A stretch of DNA of 64,000 nucleotides, taken from NCBI RefSeq assembly GCF_035958815.1, contig NZ_CP108383.1:806001-870000 (forward strand). Direction: 5' to 3'. The position numbers were made by a program, and so were the translations under genes. This document shows positions 53,191-61,450 of the stretch, piece by piece; position 1 is the stretch's first letter; every line of letters starts with the position of its first letter. The stretch is from Nocardia sp. NBC_01327 (lineage in GTDB: Bacteria; Actinomycetota; Actinomycetes; Mycobacteriales; Mycobacteriaceae). The notes beneath the pieces are model-generated. The model was given only the letters and a program-made list of their open reading frames with translations. It did no database searches and was not told where the DNA came from.

Positions 53191-54438
53191 GTGGCAGACA
53201 TCTCGGTACGCGGCAAGCTGGCGTTGCGGGCAGCAACGGCGGCCTCATGGGCTTCGCAGCAGGCCGGGCGCGGTAAGGGATCGATGATCGGCGGCCTGAT
53301 CGCGCTGAAGATCGACCCGACGATCATGACCCAGCTGGGTCGTGGCCGCCGCACGGTGCTGGTGACCGGCACCAATGGCAAGTCCACCACCACGCGCATG
53401 ACCACCGCCGCGCTGCAGACGCTCGGCGCGGTCGCGACGCAGGCCGACGGCGCGAATATGGATGCCGGAATCGTGGCCGCGCTCACCGCGAATCGCACCG
53501 CGGCGCTGGCGGCGATCGAGGTGGACGAACTGCATCTGCCGCATGTGGCCGATGCGCTGGATCCGGCCGTCGTGGTGCTGCTCAATCTTTCCCGGGACCA
53601 GCTGGACCGGGTCGGCGAGATCAATATGATCGAACGCCGCCTGCGCGCCGGTATGGCCCGGCATCCGGACACCGTGCTCATCGCCAACTGCGACGACGTG
53701 CTGGTGACCTCGATCGCCTACGACCATCCCAATGTGGTGTGGGTGTCGGCGGGCAGCGGCTGGTCGGTGGACGCCACCAGTTGCCCGCGCAGTGGCGAGC
53801 CCATCATGTGGGAGGGCGCGCACTGGTACAGCACCGGAACCGATTTCCAGCGCCCGGAGCCGCAGTGGACGGTGGACGAGCACACGCTGCACGGGCCCGA
53901 TGGGCTGGAATTGCCGCTCGCCCTTGCCCTTCCGGGCCGCGCCAATCGTGGCAACGCCGCCCAGGCGGTGGCCGCGGCCGTGGCGATGGGTGCTGACGCC
54001 GCCGCGGCGGCGAAGGCCACCGGGACCGTCGACGAGATCGCGGGCCGCTATCGCACCGTCGAGGTCGACGGGCGTACCGCGCGCCTGCTGCTGGCCAAGA
54101 ATCCGGCCGGCTGGCAGGAGGCGCTGTCCATGATCGACCCTGCCGCAACGGGTTTGGTGATCGCCGTGAACGGCCAGGTGCCCGACGGCGAGGATCTGTC
54201 CTGGCTCTGGGATGTGCGCTTCGAGCACTTCGAGGGCACCCAGGTGGTCGCGGCGGGCGAGCGCGCGACCGATCTGGCGGTGCGCCTGACCTACGCCGGG
54301 GTGGAGCACACCACGGTCGCGGATCCCTTGCGCGCCATCGCATCCTGTCCGCCGGGGCAGGTGGAAGTACTCGCCAATTACACGGCATTCCGTGACCTGA
54401 ACCGCGATCTCGAAGTGAAGGCGAAGGCCCGCGCATGA
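53191..54438 (+). CDS. murT: Lipid II isoglutaminyl synthase, MurT subunit
   Basis: 415 residues, a Mur-ligase-like ATPase (P-loop VTGTNGKSTTTRM, 58-70) with the MurT C-terminal domain (DUF1727: YAGVEHTTVADPLRAI). With GatD it amidates the D-Glu of the lipid II stem peptide. The segment that forms a four-Cys zinc ribbon in staphylococcal MurT reads CPRSGEPIMWEG here, with one Cys (C198) and no partner, so zinc is probably not bound. GTG start; the last four bases overlap gatD. The pair corresponds to Rv3712-Rv3713. Confidence 0.93.
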   Translation: MADISVRGKLALRAATAASWASQQAGRGKGSMIGGLIALKIDPTIMTQLGRGRRTVLVTGTNGKSTTTRMTTAALQTLGAVATQADGANMDAGIVAALTANRTAALAAIEVDELHLPHVADALDPAVVVLLNLSRDQLDRVGEINMIERRLRAGMARHPDTVLIANCDDVLVTSIAYDHPNVVWVSAGSGWSVDATSCPRSGEPIMWEGAHWYSTGTDFQRPEPQWTVDEHTLHGPDGLELPLALALPGRANRGNAAQAVAAAVAMGADAAAAAKATGTVDEIAGRYRTVEVDGRTARLLLAKNPAGWQEALSMIDPAATGLVIAVNGQVPDGEDLSWLWDVRFEHFEGTQVVAAGERATDLAVRLTYAGVEHTTVADPLRAIASCPPGQVEVLANYTAFRDLNRDLEVKAKARA

Positions 54439-55145
54439 GTGAATCGACCGTACGCATCGGCCTGGTGCTGCCGGATGTCATGGGCACCTACGGCGACGGC
54501 GGCAATGCGCTGGTGCTGCGCCAGCGCCTGCGCATGCGCGGCCACGACGCCGAGATCGTCGAAATCACCCTGGCCGACCCGGTTCCCGATTCGCTGGACG
54601 TCTACACCCTCGGGGGTGCGGAGGATTCCGCGCAGCGCCTGGCCACCCGTCACCTGCAGAAGTACCCCGGCATGCAGCAGGCCGCCCAGCGCGGTGCGCC
54701 GATCCTCGCCATCTGCGCCGCCATCCAGGTGCTGGGTCACTGGTACGAAACCTCCTCGGGTGAGCGGGTGGACGGCGTCGGCCTCTTCGACGTCACCACC
54801 TCCCCCCAGGACAAGCGCGCCATCGGCGAGGTGGCCACCCACCCCCTGCTCCCCGGCCTGACCCAACCTCTCACCGGCTTCGAAAACCACCGCGGCGGAA
54901 CCAAACTCGGCGGCGACGCCACCGCCCTGGCCCGCGTCACCAAGGGCGTCGGCAACGGCGTAGGCGACGGCTCGGAGGGCGTAGTCCAGGGCTCCGTCCT
55001 CGGCACCTACATGCACGGCCCCGCCCTGGCCCGCAACCCCGAACTCGCCGACTACCTCCTGGCCCGCGCCCTCGGCGTCGATTCCCTTCCCCCCCTTGCC
55101 CTCCCGGAAGTAGACCAACTCCGCCGCGAGCGCCTCCGCGCCTGA
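54435..55145 (+). CDS. gatD: Lipid II isoglutaminyl synthase, GatD glutaminase subunit
   Basis: 236 residues, a class I (triad-type) glutamine amidotransferase. The nucleophile is C94 (PILAICAAIQVLG) and the catalytic His H194 (LGTYMHGP). These positions agree closely with Staphylococcus aureus GatD (C94/H189). It supplies ammonia from glutamine to MurT. ICAAIQ replaces the more common ICGGYQ around the nucleophile, a mild variation. The ATG overlaps murT by four bases (translational coupling). The second half is rich in C-ending codons, like dnaX. Confidence 0.94.
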   Translation: MSESTVRIGLVLPDVMGTYGDGGNALVLRQRLRMRGHDAEIVEITLADPVPDSLDVYTLGGAEDSAQRLATRHLQKYPGMQQAAQRGAPILAICAAIQVLGHWYETSSGERVDGVGLFDVTTSPQDKRAIGEVATHPLLPGLTQPLTGFENHRGGTKLGGDATALARVTKGVGNGVGDGSEGVVQGSVLGTYMHGPALARNPELADYLLARALGVDSLPPLALPEVDQLRRERLRA

Positions 55146-55491
55146 CCCGCCCGGTCCATCCCGACCGAACAGACCGTCTCCGAACAGCGCAGCTTGTATG
55201 CGCGCTGTGCGGTCGGGACGCGCGCTGTGTGGTCGCGACGGAACAGTTCATCTTGACGGAACAGCTTGTGTCTGAACTGCGCAGATCGTGTCTGAACTGC
55301 GCAGATCGCTTGTGCGCTGTGCCGTTCAGGCACGGGCTGCGTCGTTTCTGACGGCGGTTGCCTAGCACGGTTCCCTCGCGACACATAGCAGACACGCATG
55401 ACCGGTCGGTCTGGTGTTGCCGAATGTGTTGTTGTCAAGGCGACCGGCCGGTAGTGTCGCGCGCGGCCTACTTGATGAGGGAGGTGGCCGC
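55146..55491. other. 346-bp gap with repeated short motifs
   Basis: No gene is seen. GAACAG/CTGTGC-type words recur through 55165-55340 in both orientations (for example GAACAGCGCAGCTTG, GCGCGCTGTG, GAACTGCGCAGATC). One 20-bp unit is in perfect tandem. The region lies ahead of the cholesterol-oxidase-like gene and could hold several regulator sites. Confidence 0.5.
55268..55307. repeat. Perfect tandem duplication, 2 x 20 bp
   Basis: GTGTCTGAACTGCGCAGATC occurs at 55268-55287 and again, without change, at 55288-55307. The motif CTGCGCAG inside it is palindromic. Confidence 0.9.
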
Positions 55492-57120
55492 TTGCGCAGG
55501 CGCGCCGTGTTGAAAGCTGCCGGATTGGCCGCTTTGCTGGCGGGCGCGGGATCGGGTGCCGCTGTGCGCGGCGCCGGTGTCGCGTCGGCGAATCCGTTGT
55601 GGAACGCGCTGTTTCAGGCGTGGGTGCCCGAGATCTTCGCACCGCTACCGGATCCGCCGGAGCACTCCGAGGCCATTGTCATCGGGTCCGGATTCGGGGC
55701 GGCCGTGACGGCGCTGCGACTGGCCGAGGCCGGGGTGCAGAACACGGTGCTGGAGCGCGGCTCGCGGTGGCCGAACGATCCCTGGCGGGAGATCTTCACC
55801 GGCGACGATCTGCCGGACGGGCGCGGCTTCTGGCATCGCACCAGCTTCACCGGCGTCACCAAGGTGCCCATGCCTTTCAGCGATTTCGGCGGCGTCCTGG
55901 ATGTCACCGAATTCGCCGGCATCGACGTGTGGCGCGGCGCGGCGGTCGGCGGCGGGTCGATCGTCTTCACCGGTGCGATGGTGGCCCCGCCGAAGCATCT
56001 GTTCGACTCGGTATTCGGCGGCATCGTCGACTACGACGAACTCGACCGCGTCTACTACCCGCGCGTGCGGGACATGCTGCGACTGAGCACCATGCCGCCC
56101 GATATCTACAATTCGGTGCCGTTCACGCACTCCCGGGTGTGGGATCAGCAGGTCCGGGCCGCGGGTTATGAACCGCAGGCCAATGATTCGATCTTCAACT
56201 GGGATGTGCTGCGCGCCGAACTGGCGGGCAACTCGCGTTCGTCGGCAACGGCCGCACGCAGCAATCTCGGCAATTCCAATGGCGCGAAGTTCGATCTGAA
56301 CCAGAACTATCTGCGCTACGCCGAGGGCACCGGACGCTCGGCGATCTTCCCCGGGCACCGGGTGGACTCCATCGCGCAGGACGCCAATGGCAAGTACGTG
56401 GTGTCGGTGACCAAACTGGCGCCCGCCGGCCAGGTGCTCGCCACCCGCACCCTCACCTGTGACCGCCTGTTCCTGGGCGCGGGCTCGGTCGGCACCTCCG
56501 AACTGCTGGTGCGGGCCCAGGCCACCGGCGCGCTGCCGCAGCTGAACGAGCATATCGGCGACGGCTGGGGCACCAATGGCGATGTGGTGCTCGCCCGCGC
56601 CGAGAGTTCACTGGCCGGTGTCGGCAGCGGTGTGCCCAGCGCCAGCCGCATCGCCGACGAATCCGGTATGCCGCTGACCCTCGAAAACTGGTATGTGCCG
56701 GGCATTCCGGTGGATACCGGCGCGATCGCCTCGCTCGGTATCGCGCTGGATCCGACCCGCGCCCGCTTCGGCTTCGACGCCGCCCGCAATGCGGTCGGCC
56801 TGTCCTGGCCGCGCGGCGCGCAGAACGCGGTGGTCGACGCCTGCCGCGCGGTCGATCATCGGATTGCCGAGCGTGCCGGTTCGATCGTCGATTACACCCC
56901 GATCGGCTACGACGCCAATGCGGCCTTCACCGCCCACCCCCTCGGCGGCGCGGTGCTCGGGCAGGCGACCGATGCGAACGGGCGGGTGATCGGCCATCCG
57001 GGTCTCTATGTCATGGACGGCGCGGGTATCCCCGGCAGCACAGGTACGGTGAACCCGTCGCTCACGATCACCGCACTCGCCGAACGCAATATCGAGGCCA
57101 TCATCCGAGCGGGCCGATAG
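55492..57120 (+). CDS. Class I cholesterol-oxidase-like GMC oxidoreductase (exported)
   Basis: 542 residues from TTG 55492, which has GAGGGAGGTGG directly ahead. The N-terminus is an Arg-rich signal peptide (LRRRAVLKAAGLAALLAG), possibly Tat-type. The FAD motif is AIVIGSGFGAAVTALRLAE. Active-site features of Streptomyces/Brevibacterium class I cholesterol oxidase are kept: Glu in PLTLENWYVPG, His in HPLGGAVLGQATD, and Asn in TVNPSLTITALAER. It would oxidise a 3-beta-hydroxysterol to the ketone with release of hydrogen peroxide. No other sterol-catabolism genes are visible nearby. A secondary alcohol other than cholesterol is also possible. Confidence 0.85.
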   Translation: MRRRAVLKAAGLAALLAGAGSGAAVRGAGVASANPLWNALFQAWVPEIFAPLPDPPEHSEAIVIGSGFGAAVTALRLAEAGVQNTVLERGSRWPNDPWREIFTGDDLPDGRGFWHRTSFTGVTKVPMPFSDFGGVLDVTEFAGIDVWRGAAVGGGSIVFTGAMVAPPKHLFDSVFGGIVDYDELDRVYYPRVRDMLRLSTMPPDIYNSVPFTHSRVWDQQVRAAGYEPQANDSIFNWDVLRAELAGNSRSSATAARSNLGNSNGAKFDLNQNYLRYAEGTGRSAIFPGHRVDSIAQDANGKYVVSVTKLAPAGQVLATRTLTCDRLFLGAGSVGTSELLVRAQATGALPQLNEHIGDGWGTNGDVVLARAESSLAGVGSGVPSASRIADESGMPLTLENWYVPGIPVDTGAIASLGIALDPTRARFGFDAARNAVGLSWPRGAQNAVVDACRAVDHRIAERAGSIVDYTPIGYDANAAFTAHPLGGAVLGQATDANGRVIGHPGLYVMDGAGIPGSTGTVNPSLTITALAERNIEAIIRAGR

Positions 57121-57226
57121 CTGGAGCATCGGCTGCGGTGTTGCCGGACAACACCGCAGCGCTCGCGGGTGGTCCGGCCGGGGCCAATTACGCTGGCGGA
57201 GGCCATTCGATGAGGAAGGGGTCCGC

Positions 57227-58009
57227 GTGATCGAGGTCAGTGAACCGGAGGCGGGGGAATTCCCACACAAGCCGCCCGCCCTGTGGACGGATCTCTTCAT
57301 GCTCGCCCTGGCGGTGGTGTCGGTCGCGCTGGTCACCTGGGTGACGTTCTTCCCGGTGGCCGATGACACCTACCGGACGATCCGGTACGTCGACTACAGC
57401 ATCTGCGCGGTCTTCGCGATCGAGTTCCTCTGGCGCTGGCGGCACGAGGGCTGGAGTTGGACGTTCCCGTTCATCTACTGGTACGAGGTCCTGGGCATGA
57501 TCCCGGTGACCAGCCCGTTCTTCCGCGGCTTCCGTTTGCTGCGGGTGGTGGCGATCGCGGTCCGGCTGGCCCGGGTGGCCGATCGCGCCTTCGGTGACCG
57601 GGTCACGGCGGCGGTGGTGAACCGGTTCGTCGGCACCATCGTCGATATCGTCAAGCGCCCTGTCACCATTGCCGTCCTGGACGAGGTCGGCGATGTGCTG
57701 CGCACCGGCCACTACACCCAGAACATCGCGAATGCGCTGGAGGAGAACCGGACCGAGATCAACCAGATGATGCTGGATCTCATTCAGCGCGATCCCCAGC
57801 TGGGCCGGGTGCGGTACTTCCCGTTCCACGAGGAGATCATTCACGGCATCACCGATGCCAGCTTCCGCATCATTCTGCAGGTGCTCGCCGATCCCCGGAC
57901 CGACGAATTGGTAGCTGATGCGTTGCGGGAGAACGTGAATCAGATGCGCGCCGCGGTACACGCCGGAGTGCGGGTGCCGGAGTCGGTGAACAACCGGCTC
58001 CCGCAGTGA
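57227..58009 (+). CDS. Voltage-sensor-like membrane protein
   Basis: 260 residues with four hydrophobic helices in the first half, the fourth having regularly spaced arginines (RGFRLLRVVAIAVRLARVADR, of which 20 or fewer residues form the helix). This pattern is that of an S1-S4 voltage-sensor domain. No pore helix or selectivity filter follows; the second half is soluble and helical (EENRTEINQMMLDLIQ). It is therefore not a complete channel. It may be a proton-permeable or voltage-responsive module. GTG start with GAGGAAGGGG ahead. Convergent with the LtrA gene. Confidence 0.7.
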   Translation: MIEVSEPEAGEFPHKPPALWTDLFMLALAVVSVALVTWVTFFPVADDTYRTIRYVDYSICAVFAIEFLWRWRHEGWSWTFPFIYWYEVLGMIPVTSPFFRGFRLLRVVAIAVRLARVADRAFGDRVTAAVVNRFVGTIVDIVKRPVTIAVLDEVGDVLRTGHYTQNIANALEENRTEINQMMLDLIQRDPQLGRVRYFPFHEEIIHGITDASFRIILQVLADPRTDELVADALRENVNQMRAAVHAGVRVPESVNNRLPQ

Positions 58010-58048
58010 CTCTCAGTACTCGGACGATTCGCCGTATCGACGGGAGGC

Positions 58049-59263
58049 TCAGCCTCCGTGCCTGATGCGCTCCCGCTTCTGCGCATACGCCACTACTTCC
58101 CAGAGTATTAGCACGAGCAAAACCGCGCACAGCATCCCCAGCGATCCCAGCGCCGGCAGTGCGGTCGCGGGCCAGATGAGCGCCAGCAGCGCCACGGCCG
58201 CCACCAGACGCGGTATGAGGACTTTGTGTGTCGCGGAGTACCGGAAACCCACCAGAGCGATCAGATAGGCCACCACGCCGCCGTAGAGGGCGTACAGCGG
58301 TATGCCGTACAGCGCATCGCTCAGTGAATGTCCCTGCGCCCCGCCCACATAGCCGAGCACCTTCTTCAAACCGAGGGACATGGCGACGATCCCGGCGATC
58401 ATCGGAAAGTGCCAGTAGGTGTAGCAACCGCGCGCGATCTGCACCCGCCGCTCCCCGGTGGCGTGCTCGAGCGCATGCTCCACCACGAGCGACGCCACAT
58501 CGAAGTACGCCCACCACAGCAGTCCCGAAACGGCCAGCCCCAGCATCGATCCCAGCGTGATCGCCCAGGAGATGGGCAGTCCGGCCACGCCCACGCCGAT
58601 GGAGACGATGGATTCGCCCAGCGCGATAATGATGATCAGCCCGTACCGCTCGGCGAAATGCTTGGCGGAGTTGAGCCGCCACTCGTTGCCGGAGAACGCC
58701 GTCCACAGCATGTCCCAGGCGAGCGCGCCCAGCCACAGTCCGATCTGCGCGCCGCCGTTGTAGTGCGCGCCGAGCAGCAGCAGCGCACCGCCGACGGTGA
58801 GAGATCCACTCGCCCAGCGCACCACCTGTCCGCGCAATTGCTCGTCCTCGGCGCTGGCCAGCCAGAACACCCACAGGTGGATCAGCCGCGCCACCAGATA
58901 GGCGATGACGAAGACCAGCGGTCCGTACCAGCCGCCCGGAAGATCGTGGAAGGCTTCGGGAATGGTGAGCGCGATCAGGAACGACGCGCCCATGGCCACG
59001 AACATGGCGACCCGGGCAATGCCCTCATCGGCCTTGACCACATTGCCGAGCCACGAGTAGCCGATCCACATCCACCACAGCAGCATGAGAATGACCAGGG
59101 CCCGCAGCAGATTCACCGCGGTGGTCTCATGGGCGGCGAGATCGGTGACCATGGTGAAGGCGAAGACGATCACCAGGTCGAAGAACAATTCGAGTTGAGT
59201 GACCGAGCCGTCCTCGGCCACGGTGGTCATTCGGGATCGTTGCGCACCGGGCATGGCGGACAT
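58049..59263 (-). CDS. Low-temperature-requirement protein A (LtrA) family membrane protein
   Basis: 404 residues with about 11 membrane helices and the LtrA signature near the start (VTQLELFFDLVIVFAFTMVT). The family was named from a Listeria cold-growth mutant and its biochemical role is unsettled. The internal stretch AEDEQLRGQVVRWASG and FAERYGLIIIIALGESIVS are characteristic. The start may be ATG 59263 or ATG 59230; neither has a strong ribosome-binding site. The stop lies within a tight GGAGGCT/AGCCTCC hairpin. Confidence 0.87.
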   Translation of the reverse strand: MSAMPGAQRSRMTTVAEDGSVTQLELFFDLVIVFAFTMVTDLAAHETTAVNLLRALVILMLLWWMWIGYSWLGNVVKADEGIARVAMFVAMGASFLIALTIPEAFHDLPGGWYGPLVFVIAYLVARLIHLWVFWLASAEDEQLRGQVVRWASGSLTVGGALLLLGAHYNGGAQIGLWLGALAWDMLWTAFSGNEWRLNSAKHFAERYGLIIIIALGESIVSIGVGVAGLPISWAITLGSMLGLAVSGLLWWAYFDVASLVVEHALEHATGERRVQIARGCYTYWHFPMIAGIVAMSLGLKKVLGYVGGAQGHSLSDALYGIPLYALYGGVVAYLIALVGFRYSATHKVLIPRLVAAVALLALIWPATALPALGSLGMLCAVLLVLILWEVVAYAQKRERIRHGG

Positions 59264-59394
59264 ATTGCAGGGTCCGGGGCTCGAAAGACAGTGTCAGCGA
59301 CGCGTGTTCGCGCTCGGCATGATCACAACCGCTGCGACGTCGGCATCAAGGTCACGTGACACGAAGCTCGGTGCCGGCGGTCCGAAGCCCGGAG

Positions 59395-59955
59395 TCAGGC
59401 GGTCCCGAAGCCCGGTTCGAAGCTGCCGCCGTAGTGCAGGGGCGGCGTGTAGGGCGCGGGCTCGTAGCCGGCCTGCTCGGCGTAGGGCTGTTCGTCGGCT
59501 TCGGCGAGTCCCTCGATGCCGGTGACCGTTTCGACGAAGGCGATGAAGTTCTCGATGGTGGCCTCGCCCTCGCGGCGCGCGCTGCGCTTGAGCAGCATGC
59601 CCGGCGCGGGAATCGGCAGGTAGACCTCGGTGTGGTACCAGATCTCGGTATAGCCGTCCTCGGTCACGGCGAGGTCGAACCAGCCCTGGCCGCCGGCCCC
59701 GGCACTGCTCTCGGACACCTTCCAGGCGACCCGGTCCTCGGTGCAGGTGTACTCCACGACCTGCCGGTCGGGCCGTCCCATCAGATTCGCCGAGACGTAC
59801 ACCTTCTTCGGGCGGCCCAGGGTGTCACGGGTGGCGACGCGGACGTCCTGATGTGCGGGGGACCAGTCGGGGAGTTGCTCGACCATGAGCAACGCCTCCA
59901 TCACTTGATCGGGATCGATATCGATGATGAAGCGGTGATCAGTCTTAGTGCGCAT
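59395..59955 (-). CDS. SRPBCC-family protein
   Basis: 186 residues. The helix-grip pattern is visible (HRFIIDIDPDQVMEALLMVE; VVEYTCTEDRVAWKVSES; YTEIWYHTEVYLPIPAPGM) with a C-terminal helix (EGEATIENFIAFVETV). The tail after residue 160 is Pro/Tyr/Gly-rich and probably disordered. It likely binds a hydrophobic ligand. No partner gene is evident; it is separated from LtrA by 131 bp. Confidence 0.82.
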   Translation of the reverse strand: MRTKTDHRFIIDIDPDQVMEALLMVEQLPDWSPAHQDVRVATRDTLGRPKKVYVSANLMGRPDRQVVEYTCTEDRVAWKVSESSAGAGGQGWFDLAVTEDGYTEIWYHTEVYLPIPAPGMLLKRSARREGEATIENFIAFVETVTGIEGLAEADEQPYAEQAGYEPAPYTPPLHYGGSFEPGFGTA

Positions 59956-60105
59956 ACCTACCCTCCAGCTTGGGCACCGATTGTGACCAGCGTCGCTCGC
60001 GGAGTCAACTGTGTCGCATACCGATCGGTCCTGTCCGCTCGGCCGTATTTGCGAATTTCACTGGCGGGCAACGTAATCGGAACGTACTCGTGAGTAAGTT
60101 CCGCT

Positions 60106-60321
60106 TCACCATTTAGTGACGGCTGTCACATGCTGATTCGCTCCTCGGGAATCGCGCGTTCGACCGCCATGCGGCGCTCTGCTCCGCGGTGAAAATGCCG
60201 GGCAGTGTGAGCCGTTCGGCGATCGGGCGATCGAGCGCGAGATAGCGGCTTCCGGTCGCGGTTCCAGCTGTGCGAGATAGCCGGTGCGGAAGCTGGTGAT
60301 GCGCTCGGCCGTGTCACTCAT
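60106..60321 (-). pseudogene. Possible frameshifted remnant downstream of the MarR gene
   Basis: From ATG 60321 the frame starts convincingly (MSDTAERITSFRTGYLAQLEP) but soon becomes Arg/Ser/Pro-rich. In another frame from about 60258 the sequence reads naturally with GC-rich third positions (GSRYLALDRPIAERLTLPGI and onward to a TAA at about 60121). Codons upstream of the ATG, overlapping the MarR end, also look coding. A single-base indel in an old gene would explain all this. It could still be an ordinary short gene; no family is recognised. Confidence 0.35.
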
Positions 60322-60349
60322 CGGTTCGGCGATGATCTCGCGGGTGCGC

Positions 60350-60811
60350 TCAGGCGTTTTCCCGCAGGATTGCGGTGACGTGCAGCGACGTCTCGTGCAG
60401 CCGGTTGAAGATATCGAGCAGCAGGTGCAGTTGCTCCTCGGTGTAGTCGGCCGTGATCTTGCCGAATTCGCGCGCCAAAACCTCGTAGTGCGGGGCGATT
60501 TCGTCGATGCGGTCCTGGATCGCGGTGATGATCACCCGCCGCCGGTCCTGCTCATCGTGTTCCCGGCGCACGTAGCCGGCTTTCAATAGCCGGTCGATCA
60601 TCCGGGTGATCGCGCCCGTGGTGAGCCCGGTGCGCTGTGCGAGTTCGCCCGCGGTGGCCGCGCCGCCCATTCGCAGCAGATTGAGGCAGCGCAGATCGGT
60701 CACGTGCAGGCCGAGGCGATCGGCCATGGCTCCGTGCAGCATGACCGCATCGGTGGCGCTGCGCTGGGCGGCGAGGGTGAGGTCGGCCGCCAACTCCTGG
60801 TTTTTCGTCAT
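60350..60811 (-). CDS. MarR-family transcriptional regulator
   Basis: 153 residues with the MarR winged helix (ATAGELAQRTGLTTGAITRM and the wing YVRREHDEQDRRRVIITA) between dimerisation helices. Such repressors respond to phenolic or other small ligands. It is divergent from the SnoaL-like gene across 71 bp, with a perfect inverted repeat in that gap. It should therefore control that gene, and possibly itself. Confidence 0.92.
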   Translation of the reverse strand: MTKNQELAADLTLAAQRSATDAVMLHGAMADRLGLHVTDLRCLNLLRMGGAATAGELAQRTGLTTGAITRMIDRLLKAGYVRREHDEQDRRRVIITAIQDRIDEIAPHYEVLAREFGKITADYTEEQLHLLLDIFNRLHETSLHVTAILRENA

Positions 60812-60814
60812 CGC

Positions 60815-60867
60815 TTGACAGCATAGTCTTACCCGAGCATTATCTTACTCAATCAACTACTGATTGA
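60815..60867 (+). promoter_or_regulatory. Promoter of the SnoaL-like gene with overlapping MarR operator
   Basis: TTGACA (60815-60820), a 17-base spacer and CATTAT (60838-60843) form a near-consensus promoter. TCAATCA-ACTAC-TGATTGA (60849-60867), a perfect 7-5-7 inverted repeat, covers the expected transcription start. A bound MarR dimer would block transcription. Confidence 0.75.
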
Positions 60868-60882
60868 TTCAGGGGATATGCC

Positions 60883-61341
60883 ATGACTACCACGCAGCGC
60901 ACCGACGAATCCGCCATCCGGGACCTGTTCGACAGCACCATCAGCGCCTGGGCGGCCGGTGACGCGCAGGCGTACGCCGCCGCCTTCGCGCCCGATGCCG
61001 ACTATGTGACCTGGTTCGGTCAGCACCTGAAGGGCCGCGAAGCCATCGAGGCCTCGCATGCGCCACTGTTTGCCAAATACATGAAGGGGACGCGCACCGA
61101 CGGCGAGATCACGTCGCTGCGCTTCGTCACCCCGGAGGTGGCCGTGGTGCACGGCAGGGGCGCGGTCGTGAAGGGCAGGCGCCGCCGCAATCGCTTCAAT
61201 ACCAAGGTCAACGTCTACGTCGTGGTGCGGACCGACGGCGAATGGTCGTTCGCCGCCTTCCACAACACGAAATACAGCTGGTTGTTCAATACCCTTATCG
61301 CCGGGCACGATTCGGCCCCGGCGCAGGCCGGGGCGGCTTAG
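60883..61341 (+). CDS. SnoaL/SgcJ-type NTF2-fold protein
   Basis: 152 residues of the SgcJ/EcaC-like SnoaL_3 group (ESAIRDLFDSTISAWAAGDA; DADYVTWFGQHLKGREAIEA; VNVYVVVRTDGEWSFAAFHN). The conical NTF2 fold binds small molecules; some members are isomerases or cyclases, many are uncharacterised. It starts at an ATG with AGGGGA ahead, behind the MarR-controlled promoter. The MarR ligand may be its substrate. Confidence 0.87.
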   Translation: MTTTQRTDESAIRDLFDSTISAWAAGDAQAYAAAFAPDADYVTWFGQHLKGREAIEASHAPLFAKYMKGTRTDGEITSLRFVTPEVAVVHGRGAVVKGRRRRNRFNTKVNVYVVVRTDGEWSFAAFHNTKYSWLFNTLIAGHDSAPAQAGAA

Positions 61342-61450
61342 CTGGCGGGCTGCTGGACGCCGCAGCCGGGAGGTGGCCGGAAATCTCGTGGCCCGGGTCG
61401 GTAATGTTGTGGGTCGATAGCAGCATTGTCGATCTTGGAGGATTTCCGTA

